Source: Geoglobus acetivorans (GTDB lineage: Archaea > Halobacteriota > Archaeoglobi > Archaeoglobales > Archaeoglobaceae). From it: a stretch of 64,000 bases of DNA. The DNA is taken from positions 1,054,001 to 1,118,000 of the forward strand of contig NZ_CP087714.1 of assembly GCF_039641995.1 (NCBI RefSeq). Direction: 5' to 3'. The notes beneath the pieces are model-generated. The model had not been told where the DNA came from. It did no database searches and worked only from the letters and a program-made list of their open reading frames with translations. Of this stretch, positions 1 to 6,982 are shown one piece after another. Every line of letters starts with the position of its first letter. The first letter of the stretch is position 1. The translations under genes and the position numbers were made by a program.

Positions 1-65
1 TTCCCTGCTGTAATTCCCGTACATAGTGTCACCAAAACCAGCAACATCGCCAATGCTCTTCTCAT
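1..65 (-). CDS. 5' end of an exported protein, cut by window edge
   Basis: Only the first 21 codons lie in the window. Reading leftward from ATG at 65 gives MRRALAMLLVLVTLCTGITA, a textbook signal peptide: two arginines, a hydrophobic core, and small residues near a likely cleavage site. A GAGGTGG ribosome binding site sits four bases upstream of the ATG, which supports the start. The mature protein, and so the function, is outside the window. Confidence 0.6.
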   Translation of the reverse strand, partial: MRRALAMLLVLVTLCTGITAG

Positions 66-118
66 CTAACCACCTCTTTTACCACATAACAGTATTACAT
101 CATACTGACATATAACAA

Positions 119-176
119 TTCTGACCATATTTTAAGAAAATATTATTAATTTTATATTCTCAAAACATGGTCAGAA
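119..176. repeat. 10-bp inverted repeat flanking an AT-rich spacer
   Basis: TTCTGACCAT (119-128) is repeated in inverted form as ATGGTCAGAA (167-176) around 38 AT-rich bases that include a TATA-like TTTATATT. It lies between the divergent exported gene (start at 65) and the insertion sequence (from 217). It could be a stem, an operator pair or the remnant end of another mobile element. Confidence 0.45.
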
Positions 177-216
177 AGTTTATATTCCTTTAACGTGAAT
201 GTCAAATAACTTGACC

Positions 217-920
217 GGGACTGTCAAGAATAACATTAAAAAATAAAAAATCCAAATAAAACACATGCACCCCGCAATAACCCAGCTAATAGAAGAACTC
301 AGGGTTAAAAAAGCCTTTCGGAGAAATAAAAAGAAGGAATATAGAGTTAAAAATCCTCTCGGCACTGTTATACTACTACGAACTCTCCTTAAGGAAAGCA
401 AGCAAATTCATCTCTTTGTTTGAGAAAATAAGCCACGAGTCAATCAGGCTCTACTACCACAGAATCAAAAGAGTGTTAAAACCCCCAAGAAAGAAGAATA
501 GAAGACTAATTGCGATAGACGAGACCAAACTGAAGTTAGAAGACAAGCACATCTTCGTCTGGAGCGCAATTGACGTTGATACCAGAGAATGTTTGCTCAT
601 CTGGGCAACTGAAGGAAGATCAAGCTTTCATGCTTACGCTTTCCTCAAGGATGTTCTCAATTTCTGCGAGAATAATCCAGAAATCGTTGTGGATAGGGGA
701 TTCTGGTACAGGTGGGCTTTGAAAAGGCTGGGATTGAGTTACAGACATGAGACCTTCGGAGAGAGAAATGCGGTTGAAGGATTCTTTTCTCTTCTGAAAA
801 GCAGGACAAAGAGGTTCTTTAACAGGTTTCCGTTCAGGAGTTCTTTTGATTCTGTTCAGAGCTGGTTAGAGAGTTTTGTGGGGTTGTGTAATCTGGAGAG
901 GTGGTTATTTTGACAGTCCC
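217..920 (+). mobile_element. IS6-like insertion sequence, about 0.7 kb
   Basis: The element is bounded by terminal inverted repeats. The left end starts GGGACTGTCAAGAATAAC (217-234). The right end, read in reverse, starts GGGACTGTCAAAATAAC (920 back to 904), so the outer 11 bases match exactly. It encodes one DDE transposase. The size, single gene and short repeats fit archaeal IS6-family elements. I see no clear 8-bp target duplication at the edges, so the insertion may be old or the true ends may differ by a base or two. Confidence 0.75.
265..913 (+). pseudogene. IS6-like DDE transposase, frameshifted near its start
   Basis: The main reading frame is open from 293 to 913 but has no ATG/GTG/TTG before TTG 416. 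An ATG at 265 in the neighbouring frame opens [16 protein letters not shown] and joins the main frame ([14 protein letters not shown], then [15 protein letters not shown]) if one A is removed from the A6 run at 307-312. The joined product would be about 216 residues, normal for this family. DDE residues are visible in [17 protein letters not shown] and [10 protein letters not shown]. The stop codon lies inside the right terminal repeat. It is either a dead copy or expressed by slippage on the A-run. The 416-913 part alone lacks the N-terminal domain. Confidence 0.75.
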
Positions 921-1061
921 CACCAAACCTCTTCTGGAAGTAGTTTTGCCTTTAAGTATTTTTCGATAATGTTAGATGGTAATATTACAAAATCGTCTTT
1001 TTTATTTAGTTATTTGGTAATAATTTTTGTTGTGGTCAGGCTGGGGGTGGGGTGGTACAAT

Positions 1062-1798
1062 ATGAAATTACTATGGAGTATTTTGTTAGCCTTTGTAGCG
1101 TTTCTATTACTTCCAGCAGCCACAAAAGCATCTTTTACATATTCAGTGACCAACATAGAGCAGTATGACTGGCTTTCAGATCTTTATCCGTATGGGACTG
1201 AAATTGCGAGTAAAGTGAGGTACTGGTTGGGTACTAAAGCTGGGTGGACTGAGAAATTCTATCACAAAGATTCTGAAGTTACAAAAGAAGACTTTGGAAC
1301 TTCGAATATAGGTTATCAGGGATTAGATGAATCTGATTTTCATTGGCACACTGGACATGGTTTGTGGGCCAATTATGACATAGCTCTATCAAGTTACTCT
1401 CCATGGAATCCCTGGGCCACCGTTGATTCTAATGATGTCCGAAAGAAGTGGGATCTCGAGAATGAGTGGGTTGTAATACAAAGTTGTTATGTTTTAGGGG
1501 ACCCTGCATGGAGAGATTCACTCAAATATTCACACATGATTATGGGATTCAGTACAGTAACGTATGCCAACTCCAGTTTTCCGGAGACGTTCTTTAAGTA
1601 TGCATCGATTATGATTGGTCAATTTTTGATGCATTCAAAAAAGCAACAATACTCTCTTTTGGCAGTGATGTGGAAGCGGTGGTTTACGTGGATTCACAGG
1701 ATCAACTTCGCGATCATTTGCATGGACAGGGATATGTAGCACCAGATGAGTATCCAGACGACGATCTGACATTCTACTATTCTTGGAATTGTGAATAG
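1062..1798 (+). pseudogene. Exported DUF6345-like protein, broken by a 1-base frameshift
   Basis: The start is placed at ATG 1062 because it opens a signal peptide (MKLLWSILLAFVAFLLLPAA, then TKA). The frame runs through a conspicuous HWHTGHGLWANYD motif and VIQSCYVLGDPAW. It then shifts at a run of five T (1623-1627). Adding one T would continue as FFDAFKKATILSFGSDVE and end YYSWNC-Glu at TAG 1796-1798. The unshifted frame instead ends in low-quality sequence at 1739. The aromatic-rich, histidine-rich extracellular domain resembles DUF6345 proteins; this is from memory and only moderately sure. The full length would be about 245 residues. It lies just upstream of a second membrane-anchored gene, probably as a pair. 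Confidence 0.65.
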
Positions 1799-1810
1799 GA
1801 GGTGAGATGT

Positions 1811-2578
1811 ATGAAATTAAAACCAAAACACCTAGTTTTGTTTCTGATTTTGACAGCACTTGTGGTCTTTCCGCTTCTGAAAACGCATTCTCCAGCAGGG
1901 ATTCCAGTCATGTCGCCCATAGGCCTAGTCGAGCTCAAAACCACGTTTCCGAAAGCTCCTGAAAGAATGCCAGTTTACAGGGTCGTTGGAGGGGAGATCA
2001 TTGAAACAATTTCGAATTCGAGTCCGGAGTACTGGAAAGTGAGGAAAAACCTGCCGTCGGAAGAGGAGGCAGTCGAGATCGCCCTGAAAGCCCTTGAAAG
2101 GTATGGTGGTGTTCCCGAAGATGCTGTGCTGCGTGGAGTGAGAGCAGAGTACGTTTCGTACATGGACTCTTCAGCAGGAGAGGTTGGACGAGAGCCGACA
2201 CTCGTTGTGGTCAGCTTCAAGCGAGAAATAAACGGATTCCCGGTTGTTGGACCGGGTGGAGAGATAACAGTGTTCATCGGGGAAAACGGAACAGTCGTGG
2301 ACCTCGTAAAAATATGGAGAAAGCTGGAATACACTAAAGATGTGAGAATAATCTCCCCTCAAAAGGCCTATGAGCTTCTCCAAAATGGAGATGTCCTCAG
2401 GAAGCCAATGGGCAAACTGGACCTTGAAGTGGTGAAAATCGAGCCCGGATACTATGCCGGGGGAATTGGGGAGAGGCAGGACTACTACTACCCAGTGTGG
2501 ATCTTCCACTGCAGGGATGGCTTTGGAAAGAACATTACTCTTGCGGTGAGTGCATTGGCCGAAGTTGTAGGGGGATAA
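1811..2578 (+). CDS. Membrane-anchored PepSY-like extracytoplasmic protein
   Basis: Start ATG 1811 is chosen because GGAGGTG lies at the correct spacing (1798-1804) and the protein then opens with a basic tip and one hydrophobic helix (residues 6-24). About 230 residues face outside. They contain repeated beta/alpha segments with VVVSFKREINGFPVVGPGG and a C-terminal YYYPVWIFHCRDGFGKN, a pattern like PepSY/YcdB-type domains. I can name no enzymatic motif. The gene follows the broken DUF6345-like gene by 12 bases and overlaps its Shine-Dalgarno with that gene's stop, so the two were probably one operon. The partner's loss may leave this one without function. Confidence 0.6.
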   Translation: MKLKPKHLVLFLILTALVVFPLLKTHSPAGIPVMSPIGLVELKTTFPKAPERMPVYRVVGGEIIETISNSSPEYWKVRKNLPSEEEAVEIALKALERYGGVPEDAVLRGVRAEYVSYMDSSAGEVGREPTLVVVSFKREINGFPVVGPGGEITVFIGENGTVVDLVKIWRKLEYTKDVRIISPQKAYELLQNGDVLRKPMGKLDLEVVKIEPGYYAGGIGERQDYYYPVWIFHCRDGFGKNITLAVSALAEVVGG

Positions 2579-3008
2579 CTACTCCTCAATATTTTTTAAA
2601 AGACTCCTGATCGCCTCTGAAATACTCCATACATCTATCAAGCCCGCCTTCTTGATCGGATCAAAGTGTTTGTCGTTTGTAATGAGAACTGCATTTGTTT
2701 TAAGGCATGTGGCAGCATGAACTGCATCAGCAACCTCATTTTCTGGAAAATACTGCCTGCACACTTCGACCTCCTCATCTGAAGGATTTACGATAATAAC
2801 TCTGAGCCTCATAAACTCAAGAAAATTCTCAGCATCAAACGCCTTGGTATACCTTACATACTCTGCAAGCAAAACGTCATTTGCCACCAGAGCAAAGTCT
2901 AAATTAGAGAAGATGCAGAACCAACTCCGTTGTTTCCGTCCAGCCCTTCTTAACTGCGGCTATGAAAACGTTGGTATCAATCAGAAATTTTGTGTTTTCT
3001 TCCTGCAA
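2579..3008 (-). pseudogene. VapC-like PIN-domain toxin, frameshifted
   Basis: The start is TTG 3008, overlapping the end of the AbrB gene. It gives MQEENTKFLIDTNVF and AAVKKGWTETTELVLHLL, then hits a stop. A 2-base loss in a CT repeat (about 2898-2906) explains it: restoring two bases continues in the next frame as SNLDFALVANDVLLAEY to the end at 2579. PIN acidic residues are visible in IDTNVF, LLAEY, VADAVHAA and TNDKHFD. The C-terminus is nearly the same as the intact PIN gene at 33017-33439, which also starts with TTG inside its AbrB partner. The toxin is therefore likely inactive. Confidence 0.75.
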
Positions 3009-3237
3009 TTCTGTTCCCTTCCTCTTCTATTTCTCTTTCCGGCTTTTCCAGATCAATTGATTTTGCTTTTTCTATAAGATTCTCAAGCATCTTTCTAACG
3101 TCAATCCTTTTGAGTATAACTGCATTCTCATCCACATCTGCCACCAGAAACTCCTCTCCCGGTTTTATATTCATCCTGTCTCTTATCTCTTTGGGCAGCA
3201 GAATTCTGCCCTTCTCGTCAATTTTTGCCAATGGCAT
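2977..3237 (-). CDS. AbrB/SpoVT-type antitoxin (VapB-like)
   Basis: This is an 86-residue protein whose first 50 residues form a swapped-hairpin AbrB DNA-binding domain (KIDEKGRILLPKEIRDRM, then PGEEFLVADV). A charged, helical tail follows that would bind the PIN toxin. It is an antitoxin that normally neutralises the downstream ribonuclease and represses its own operon. It appears intact although its toxin is frameshifted, leaving an orphan antitoxin. A close relative sits at 32791-33048. Confidence 0.8.
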   Translation of the reverse strand: MPLAKIDEKGRILLPKEIRDRMNIKPGEEFLVADVDENAVILKRIDVRKMLENLIEKAKSIDLEKPEREIEEEGNRIAGRKHKISD

Positions 3238-3292
3238 TTTCCCACATTTCCCACTTAGTTTGGAGGGTTATAAAGGTTTTGCAGTTAAATGA

Positions 3293-3506
3293 TGTGGAGT
3301 TAGCTTAGAGTTGCTGGAAGATTCTGTTATTGCTGAAAAGGCCGGCTTGACAAAAAAGCTGGAGATTGTATCCAGAAAGGAGTTTGACGGGCTGGACAAA
3401 TTAGGAGTTATGGGGTTTATATGCTTCAAAAGCAAAGAAAACGTTTGAGAAGTTTCCTGTAGAGAGTGATTCTGAAGTGAACTTTACCGAATTTCTTGGA
3501 AAGTAA
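3293..3506 (+). pseudogene. Remnant of an unidentified gene
   Basis: A coding-like frame without a start codon reads LEDSVIAEKAGLTKKLEI and KEFDGLDKLGVMGFICFK and stops at 3446-3448. Skipping one base at the TTT there restores EKFPVESDSEVNFTEFLGK, ending at TAA 3504-3506. This looks like the C-terminal 70 residues of a decayed gene. I do not recognise the family. It lies between the broken toxin-antitoxin pair and the methyltransferase. Confidence 0.35.
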
Positions 3507-3534
3507 TTTATCCACTCACGAATTTCTTCTTCCA

Positions 3535-4107
3535 ATGGGCATTCTCGAAAAGTTCGAGCAGTTTGAGGGTGAGGGGGCCGGTAGATACGACAGGGCAGTG
3601 AGCAAACTTTCCTCGCTCCTCTACTGGCATGCGATCAGGGATCTGAAAAAACTGGGAGTGAATGGCAGATACCTTGAGGCTGGATGCGGGCCGGGAATTC
3701 TTGCAGTCAGGGTTGCGAGGGAGCTTGGAGTCGAGGTTGTTGCCTTCGACCTCTCGGTGAGCATGGTGGAGATTGCAAGGAAAAGGGCGAGAGATGCAGG
3801 CGTGAACGTCCGGTTCATGGTCGGAGACGTGGAGAACGACTACTTTGGCGAGTTTGACGTGGTTTATTCCACTTTCTCCCTCCATCACTGGAACAATCCG
3901 GAGAAGGGGCTGAAAAATCTGTGGAGGATGGTGAAGTCAGGGGGTGTGCTTTATATTCTGGATGCGAGAAAGGAGCGGTTTATCGGCCACGGTCTGAGTT
4001 TCGACAAGTTCAGGTCGCTTTTTGAGGGCCTTGAAAATGCTGAGAAAATTGAGGTCAGGAAGAGGTTTCCGCTGATGGCTTCTGCGGTCGCTGTGAAAGG
4101 AGTTTGA
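3535..4107 (+). CDS. Class I SAM-dependent methyltransferase
   Basis: A soluble protein of about 190 residues with the Methyltransf_11 pattern: motif I LEAGCGPGILAVRVA (SAM-binding glycine loop), the acidic end of strand beta2 (VVAFDLS), motif II/III GDVEN and FDVVYSTFSLHHWNNP, and a VKSGGVLYILD strand. The substrate cannot be told; relatives act on small molecules, quinones or arsenite. ATG 3535 is preferred over an upstream TTG at 3496, which would add residues overlapping the gene remnant. It stands alone upstream of rpl10e. Confidence 0.75.
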   Translation: MGILEKFEQFEGEGAGRYDRAVSKLSSLLYWHAIRDLKKLGVNGRYLEAGCGPGILAVRVARELGVEVVAFDLSVSMVEIARKRARDAGVNVRFMVGDVENDYFGEFDVVYSTFSLHHWNNPEKGLKNLWRMVKSGGVLYILDARKERFIGHGLSFDKFRSLFEGLENAEKIEVRKRFPLMASAVAVKGV

Positions 4108-4247
4108 TGACTTGGCTGATGCAATTACCGTGTTCATTTATTTCTATTCTCTGGAGAATAATTTTGGTGGGAATAGAGTGATAGGGGCGTTCACCCCCTC
4201 TCATGATCTCTTTAAACCCTGGGCTGTCCGGTTTTACACATTCAGGT

Positions 4248-4259
4248 TAAACTTAAATA
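4248..4259 (+). promoter_or_regulatory. BRE/TATA promoter of rpl10e
   Basis: An A/T-rich AAACTTAAATAC stretch with TTAAATA at 4253-4259 lies 23-29 bases before the L10e ATG at 4282. That is the spacing expected for an archaeal TATA box with transcription starting at the start codon. No Shine-Dalgarno is present, so the mRNA is probably leaderless. Confidence 0.55.
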
Positions 4260-4281
4260 CCCTAAGTTTCCCCTCAACACT

Positions 4282-4806
4282 ATGGCAAGGAGACCAGCAA
4301 AGATGTGGAGAAGACTGGAGAGACCATACACGAGAACAGAGTACATTGACGGTGTGCCAGGAATAAGGCTCAGGCAGTTTGAGATGGGTAATAAAAATGC
4401 TGAATTCCCTGTCATGCTCACTCTTGTGGCAAAAGAGTCTGTTCAGGTTAGAGATACTGCTTTGGAGGCTGCGAGAATCGCTGCGAACAAGTACATTGCA
4501 AGGAGGGCAGGTTCAAGCAATTATTTCCTCAAGGTCAGGATTTACCCGCACCACGTGCTGAGGGAGCACAGAATGGCTACCGGAGCTGGAGCGGACAGAA
4601 TTTCACAGGGTATGAGGAGAGCCTTCGGAAAACCGGTTGGCAGAGCGGCGAGAGTCTTCCCGGGAACAAGGATAATCAGCATCTGGACGAAGCCCGAGCA
4701 TTTCGAGGTTGCAAAAGAGGCTTTGAAAAGAGCTGGACAGAAAATGCCAACTCCCGTGAGCGTGGTGGTAGAGAAAGGCAGGGAGCTTCTTAAAGGAAAG
4801 GTTTAA
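4282..4806 (+). CDS. rpl10e: 50S ribosomal protein L10e (uL16)
   Basis: A 174-residue large-subunit protein of the archaeal/eukaryotic L10e (uL16) family that binds 23S rRNA near the A-site/central protuberance. Typical signatures are MARRPAKMWRRLERPYTR at the N-terminus, GIRLRQFEMGNK, and RIYPHHVLREHRMATGAGADR. Length and both termini match the family. It ends tail-to-tail with ribB, overlapping by four bases. It is isolated from other ribosomal genes and has its own promoter. Confidence 0.97.
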   Translation: MARRPAKMWRRLERPYTRTEYIDGVPGIRLRQFEMGNKNAEFPVMLTLVAKESVQVRDTALEAARIAANKYIARRAGSSNYFLKVRIYPHHVLREHRMATGAGADRISQGMRRAFGKPVGRAARVFPGTRIISIWTKPEHFEVAKEALKRAGQKMPTPVSVVVEKGRELLKGKV

Positions 4807-5495
4807 ATTTTTACCTTAACTAATCTTTCGTAGTACTCCACTATCTCTTTTCCCTCTACAAATGGTATTCCTCGCTCCTCTGCGTATTTCATTGCATCAG
4901 TTTTCGGAAGCGCTTTTCCGGTCTTTTCGTCAAGCATTTCACATATTGTGACTGCGGGGACTATGCCTGCCATCTCCGCCACTGCAATGCTCAGCTCTGT
5001 CTGGCCAACTCTCTCGAAGACCAGACCTTTCGATGCTTTGAGTACTGCAACATGTCCCGGACTCCTGAACTCTGCACCAAAGTCGAATTCTTTCCCTTTT
5101 TCAACAGCAGCAACTGCCTCACCAATCTTCCTTATTGTCAAAGCTCTGTCAATATCTGTAATGCCGGTGTATGTGTCTCTGTGGTTTACCCACAGGCTGA
5201 ATGATGAGCGTGAATCATATTTTATGTCAAAATGGGCGAGTTTTTCAAGGTCGGGAAATCTGGTTGATGAAGCTCCAAGAATTTCGTGCATGAAGGGCAA
5301 TCCAAGCTTTTCTGCTGCAACGAATGGGATTGAGACACATATAAGCCCTCCACCGTCTTTTCTCATCATGGCAACATCCTCTGGCCTGACCTCAACTGCA
5401 GGTATTGCTATGTCCGTCTCTCCCTCCCTGTAGTCAAAATCATAGATGAGCACAGGTCTTCCTTTCCTGAATGCATCTATTGCCTCCTCGATCAT
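4803..5495 (-). CDS. ribB: 3,4-dihydroxy-2-butanone-4-phosphate synthase
   Basis: RibB converts ribulose 5-phosphate to 3,4-dihydroxy-2-butanone 4-phosphate plus formate, supplying the four-carbon unit of riboflavin. The 230-residue sequence shows the monofunctional family pattern: YDFDYREGETDIAIPA with the acidic metal/substrate loop, MRKDGGGLICVSI, TGITDIDRALTIR, and FRSPGHVAVLKASKGLVFER. There is no GTP cyclohydrolase II fusion, as usual in archaea. Its start overlaps the end of the riboflavin kinase gene by four bases (ATGA-type), so the two are co-transcribed and probably translationally coupled. Confidence 0.93.
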   Translation of the reverse strand: MIEEAIDAFRKGRPVLIYDFDYREGETDIAIPAVEVRPEDVAMMRKDGGGLICVSIPFVAAEKLGLPFMHEILGASSTRFPDLEKLAHFDIKYDSRSSFSLWVNHRDTYTGITDIDRALTIRKIGEAVAAVEKGKEFDFGAEFRSPGHVAVLKASKGLVFERVGQTELSIAVAEMAGIVPAVTICEMLDEKTGKALPKTDAMKYAEERGIPFVEGKEIVEYYERLVKVKI

Positions 5496-6139
5496 AAAAT
5501 CACCTCTATTTCCACATTATCTCCGTCCCTGAGACCGAGCTTTTCTCTCAGTTTTTCAGGAGCGATTATCTCGAGAATGTCCTTGCTGTAGTGCGTTCTC
5601 TTCGGAATTATTACTGCCCCCTCGATTCCATCAATTCTGCATCTGAACGCCTTTACGTCTCCAAATGTTCGGTCCTCGGTTTTGAAACCCTCGATTAGAA
5701 TACCATCCTCTTCGTCAAGAACTCTTCTGAAATACATCTGCTCTTTCGGGATTTTCAGATTGAGCGTTCCAGGATATGGGGCGAATCCAAGTTTTTCTTC
5801 AAACTGCTTTCTGTAGCCATCTAAGCTGACGTAATATTTTCCTTCACCGACTCCGCTCATCACTCTGCCAGTTATGCAGACCCTCTCCTCACCTTCGAAG
5901 ATCTTTTTCAGTTCGAGGTATTCCCTGTAGAGTATTTCCTTCCCCTTTTCTGTAATCACGACATACTGGCCATCACTATCGATTATTCTTTCTATGTATC
6001 CATTCTCCTCCAGTTCTTTGAGCTTTCTTGCTGCTGTCTGCAGGCTCTGGTCTATTTTCTCTGCGAACTCCTTGGAGCTTATCTTGACGACTTTCCTGGT
6101 GGCATTCATCATTGCAAGCTTTTTAAGCTCGGTCAACAT
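5492..6139 (-). CDS. ribK: CTP-dependent riboflavin kinase fused to a wHTH regulator (RbkR type)
   Basis: Residues 1-90 form a winged helix (SSKEFAEKIDQSLQTAARKL and ENGYIERI). The remaining 125 residues are the archaeal riboflavin kinase domain, which makes FMN using CTP: GRVMSGVGEGKYYVSLDGY, LGFAPYPGTLNLKIP, and FGDVKAFRCRIDGIEGAVI. This two-domain form is known as RbkR, a kinase that also represses riboflavin genes. The neighbouring ribB and the perfect palindromes touching its own start codon fit autoregulation. ATG 6139 is at most a few bases from the predicted transcription start. Confidence 0.92.
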   Translation of the reverse strand: MLTELKKLAMMNATRKVVKISSKEFAEKIDQSLQTAARKLKELEENGYIERIIDSDGQYVVITEKGKEILYREYLELKKIFEGEERVCITGRVMSGVGEGKYYVSLDGYRKQFEEKLGFAPYPGTLNLKIPKEQMYFRRVLDEEDGILIEGFKTEDRTFGDVKAFRCRIDGIEGAVIIPKRTHYSKDILEIIAPEKLREKLGLRDGDNVEIEVIL

Positions 6140-6163
6140 CTTCTCAAAATTGAGAAGCTTCTC
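6140..6163 (-). promoter_or_regulatory. Palindromic operator candidate for RbkR
   Basis: Directly before the ribK start codon lie two overlapping inverted repeats: CTTCTCAAAATTGAGAAG (6140-6157, 8-bp arms, 2-bp centre) and the perfect GAGAAGCTTCTC (6152-6163). They give three GAGAAG half-sites. A TATA-like TTTATATG lies immediately upstream on the minus strand (about 6162-6169). A protein bound here would block polymerase from the ribK-ribB promoter. Assignment to RbkR is inference. Confidence 0.65.
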
Positions 6164-6187
6164 ATATAAACTTATTGGTGGAGTGAG

Positions 6188-6946
6188 CTATGCAGAAATT
6201 ATGGGGACACTCTCGAAGAATGAGATGATCCTTTCAAAAACGTCCTCCCGTGTTCCGGATGATATGATCACAATCTTTCTGGTTTCTATTCTCATAAATT
6301 TCTCTATCATTGCTCTGAATGCATCGTCGTCCAGCCCGCCGCCTGAATATTCCAGCTCATGGAGGTCCTGACCGAGATACCAGATCACTATTTCTGGATT
6401 GTCATCCATTATCAGGTCCACGACTCTCGAAAATCTCTTCAGGTAATCTTCCTTATCCAGACCTCTTGAAATTCTGCATTTCATTTCCTGCACGACTTCA
6501 CACTTTCTGTCTCCATTAATGCAGTAGAACGAGGCGCTGCATATTCTGTATGTGTCGCTGTGATGTGCATCGGTCTCAAGCACTGCAATTTTTTCGTATC
6601 CCTTATCCTTGAGCCTTTCAACCAGAATGGTTATGTCGTTAAAAAAGCTGTAGCCCCGCCATTTTTCTCTTTCGGCCTGGTGACCGGTTGCAGTGGTTGG
6701 AACGATGACAAGGTTGTAGTTTTCAATCTCCTCAGCCGAGGTGAGGACACATCTTATGGATTCGTAGGCGACCTTGAAGAATGGCGTGTTTTTAACTTTC
6801 TCATAATATTTCCGGGAGTGGATTTTAAGTATGTAGCTTTCCGGATTGATGTGCTGGGCTGTGGAATGCACCGGACCCCTCACCCTTTTTGAGGATGGCA
6901 TCCAGTCTGATTCGATTTCTTGATTATAAATTATAATAAATTCCAT
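6188..6946 (-). CDS. Divergent arginase/deacetylase (HDAC-fold) protein
   Basis: At 252 residues it is shorter than usual (about 340). It follows the HDAC pattern: LKIHSRKYYEKV, then ATGHQAEREKWRGYSFFNDI (family GHHA...GFCFFND), VLETDAHHSD (family D-x-D-x-HH) and YLGQDLHELEY (family GFDAH). The metal ligands D/H/D are present. The second histidine of the catalytic pair is replaced by Gln, and the usual catalytic Tyr (GGY) is not seen near SSGTRED. It may bind metal with altered or lost deacetylase activity. Archaeal relatives act on acetylated small molecules or polyamines, so a histone substrate is not implied. It is transcribed alone and divergent from the corrinoid activator. Confidence 0.7.
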   Translation of the reverse strand: MEFIIIYNQEIESDWMPSSKRVRGPVHSTAQHINPESYILKIHSRKYYEKVKNTPFFKVAYESIRCVLTSAEEIENYNLVIVPTTATGHQAEREKWRGYSFFNDITILVERLKDKGYEKIAVLETDAHHSDTYRICSASFYCINGDRKCEVVQEMKCRISRGLDKEDYLKRFSRVVDLIMDDNPEIVIWYLGQDLHELEYSGGGLDDDAFRAMIEKFMRIETRKIVIISSGTREDVFERIISFFESVPIISA

Positions 6947-6982
6947 ACTACAATCTTCGGGAAAACCAATAAATAATTTGTG

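Noticed and set aside
209-928. 8-bp target duplication at the insertion sequence
   Set aside because: Bases flanking 217 and 920 do not match, so no duplication can be claimed.
876-1061. Upstream extension of the DUF6345-like frame into the insertion sequence
   Set aside because: It overlaps the transposase and terminal repeat in another frame; a signal peptide starts cleanly at ATG 1062.
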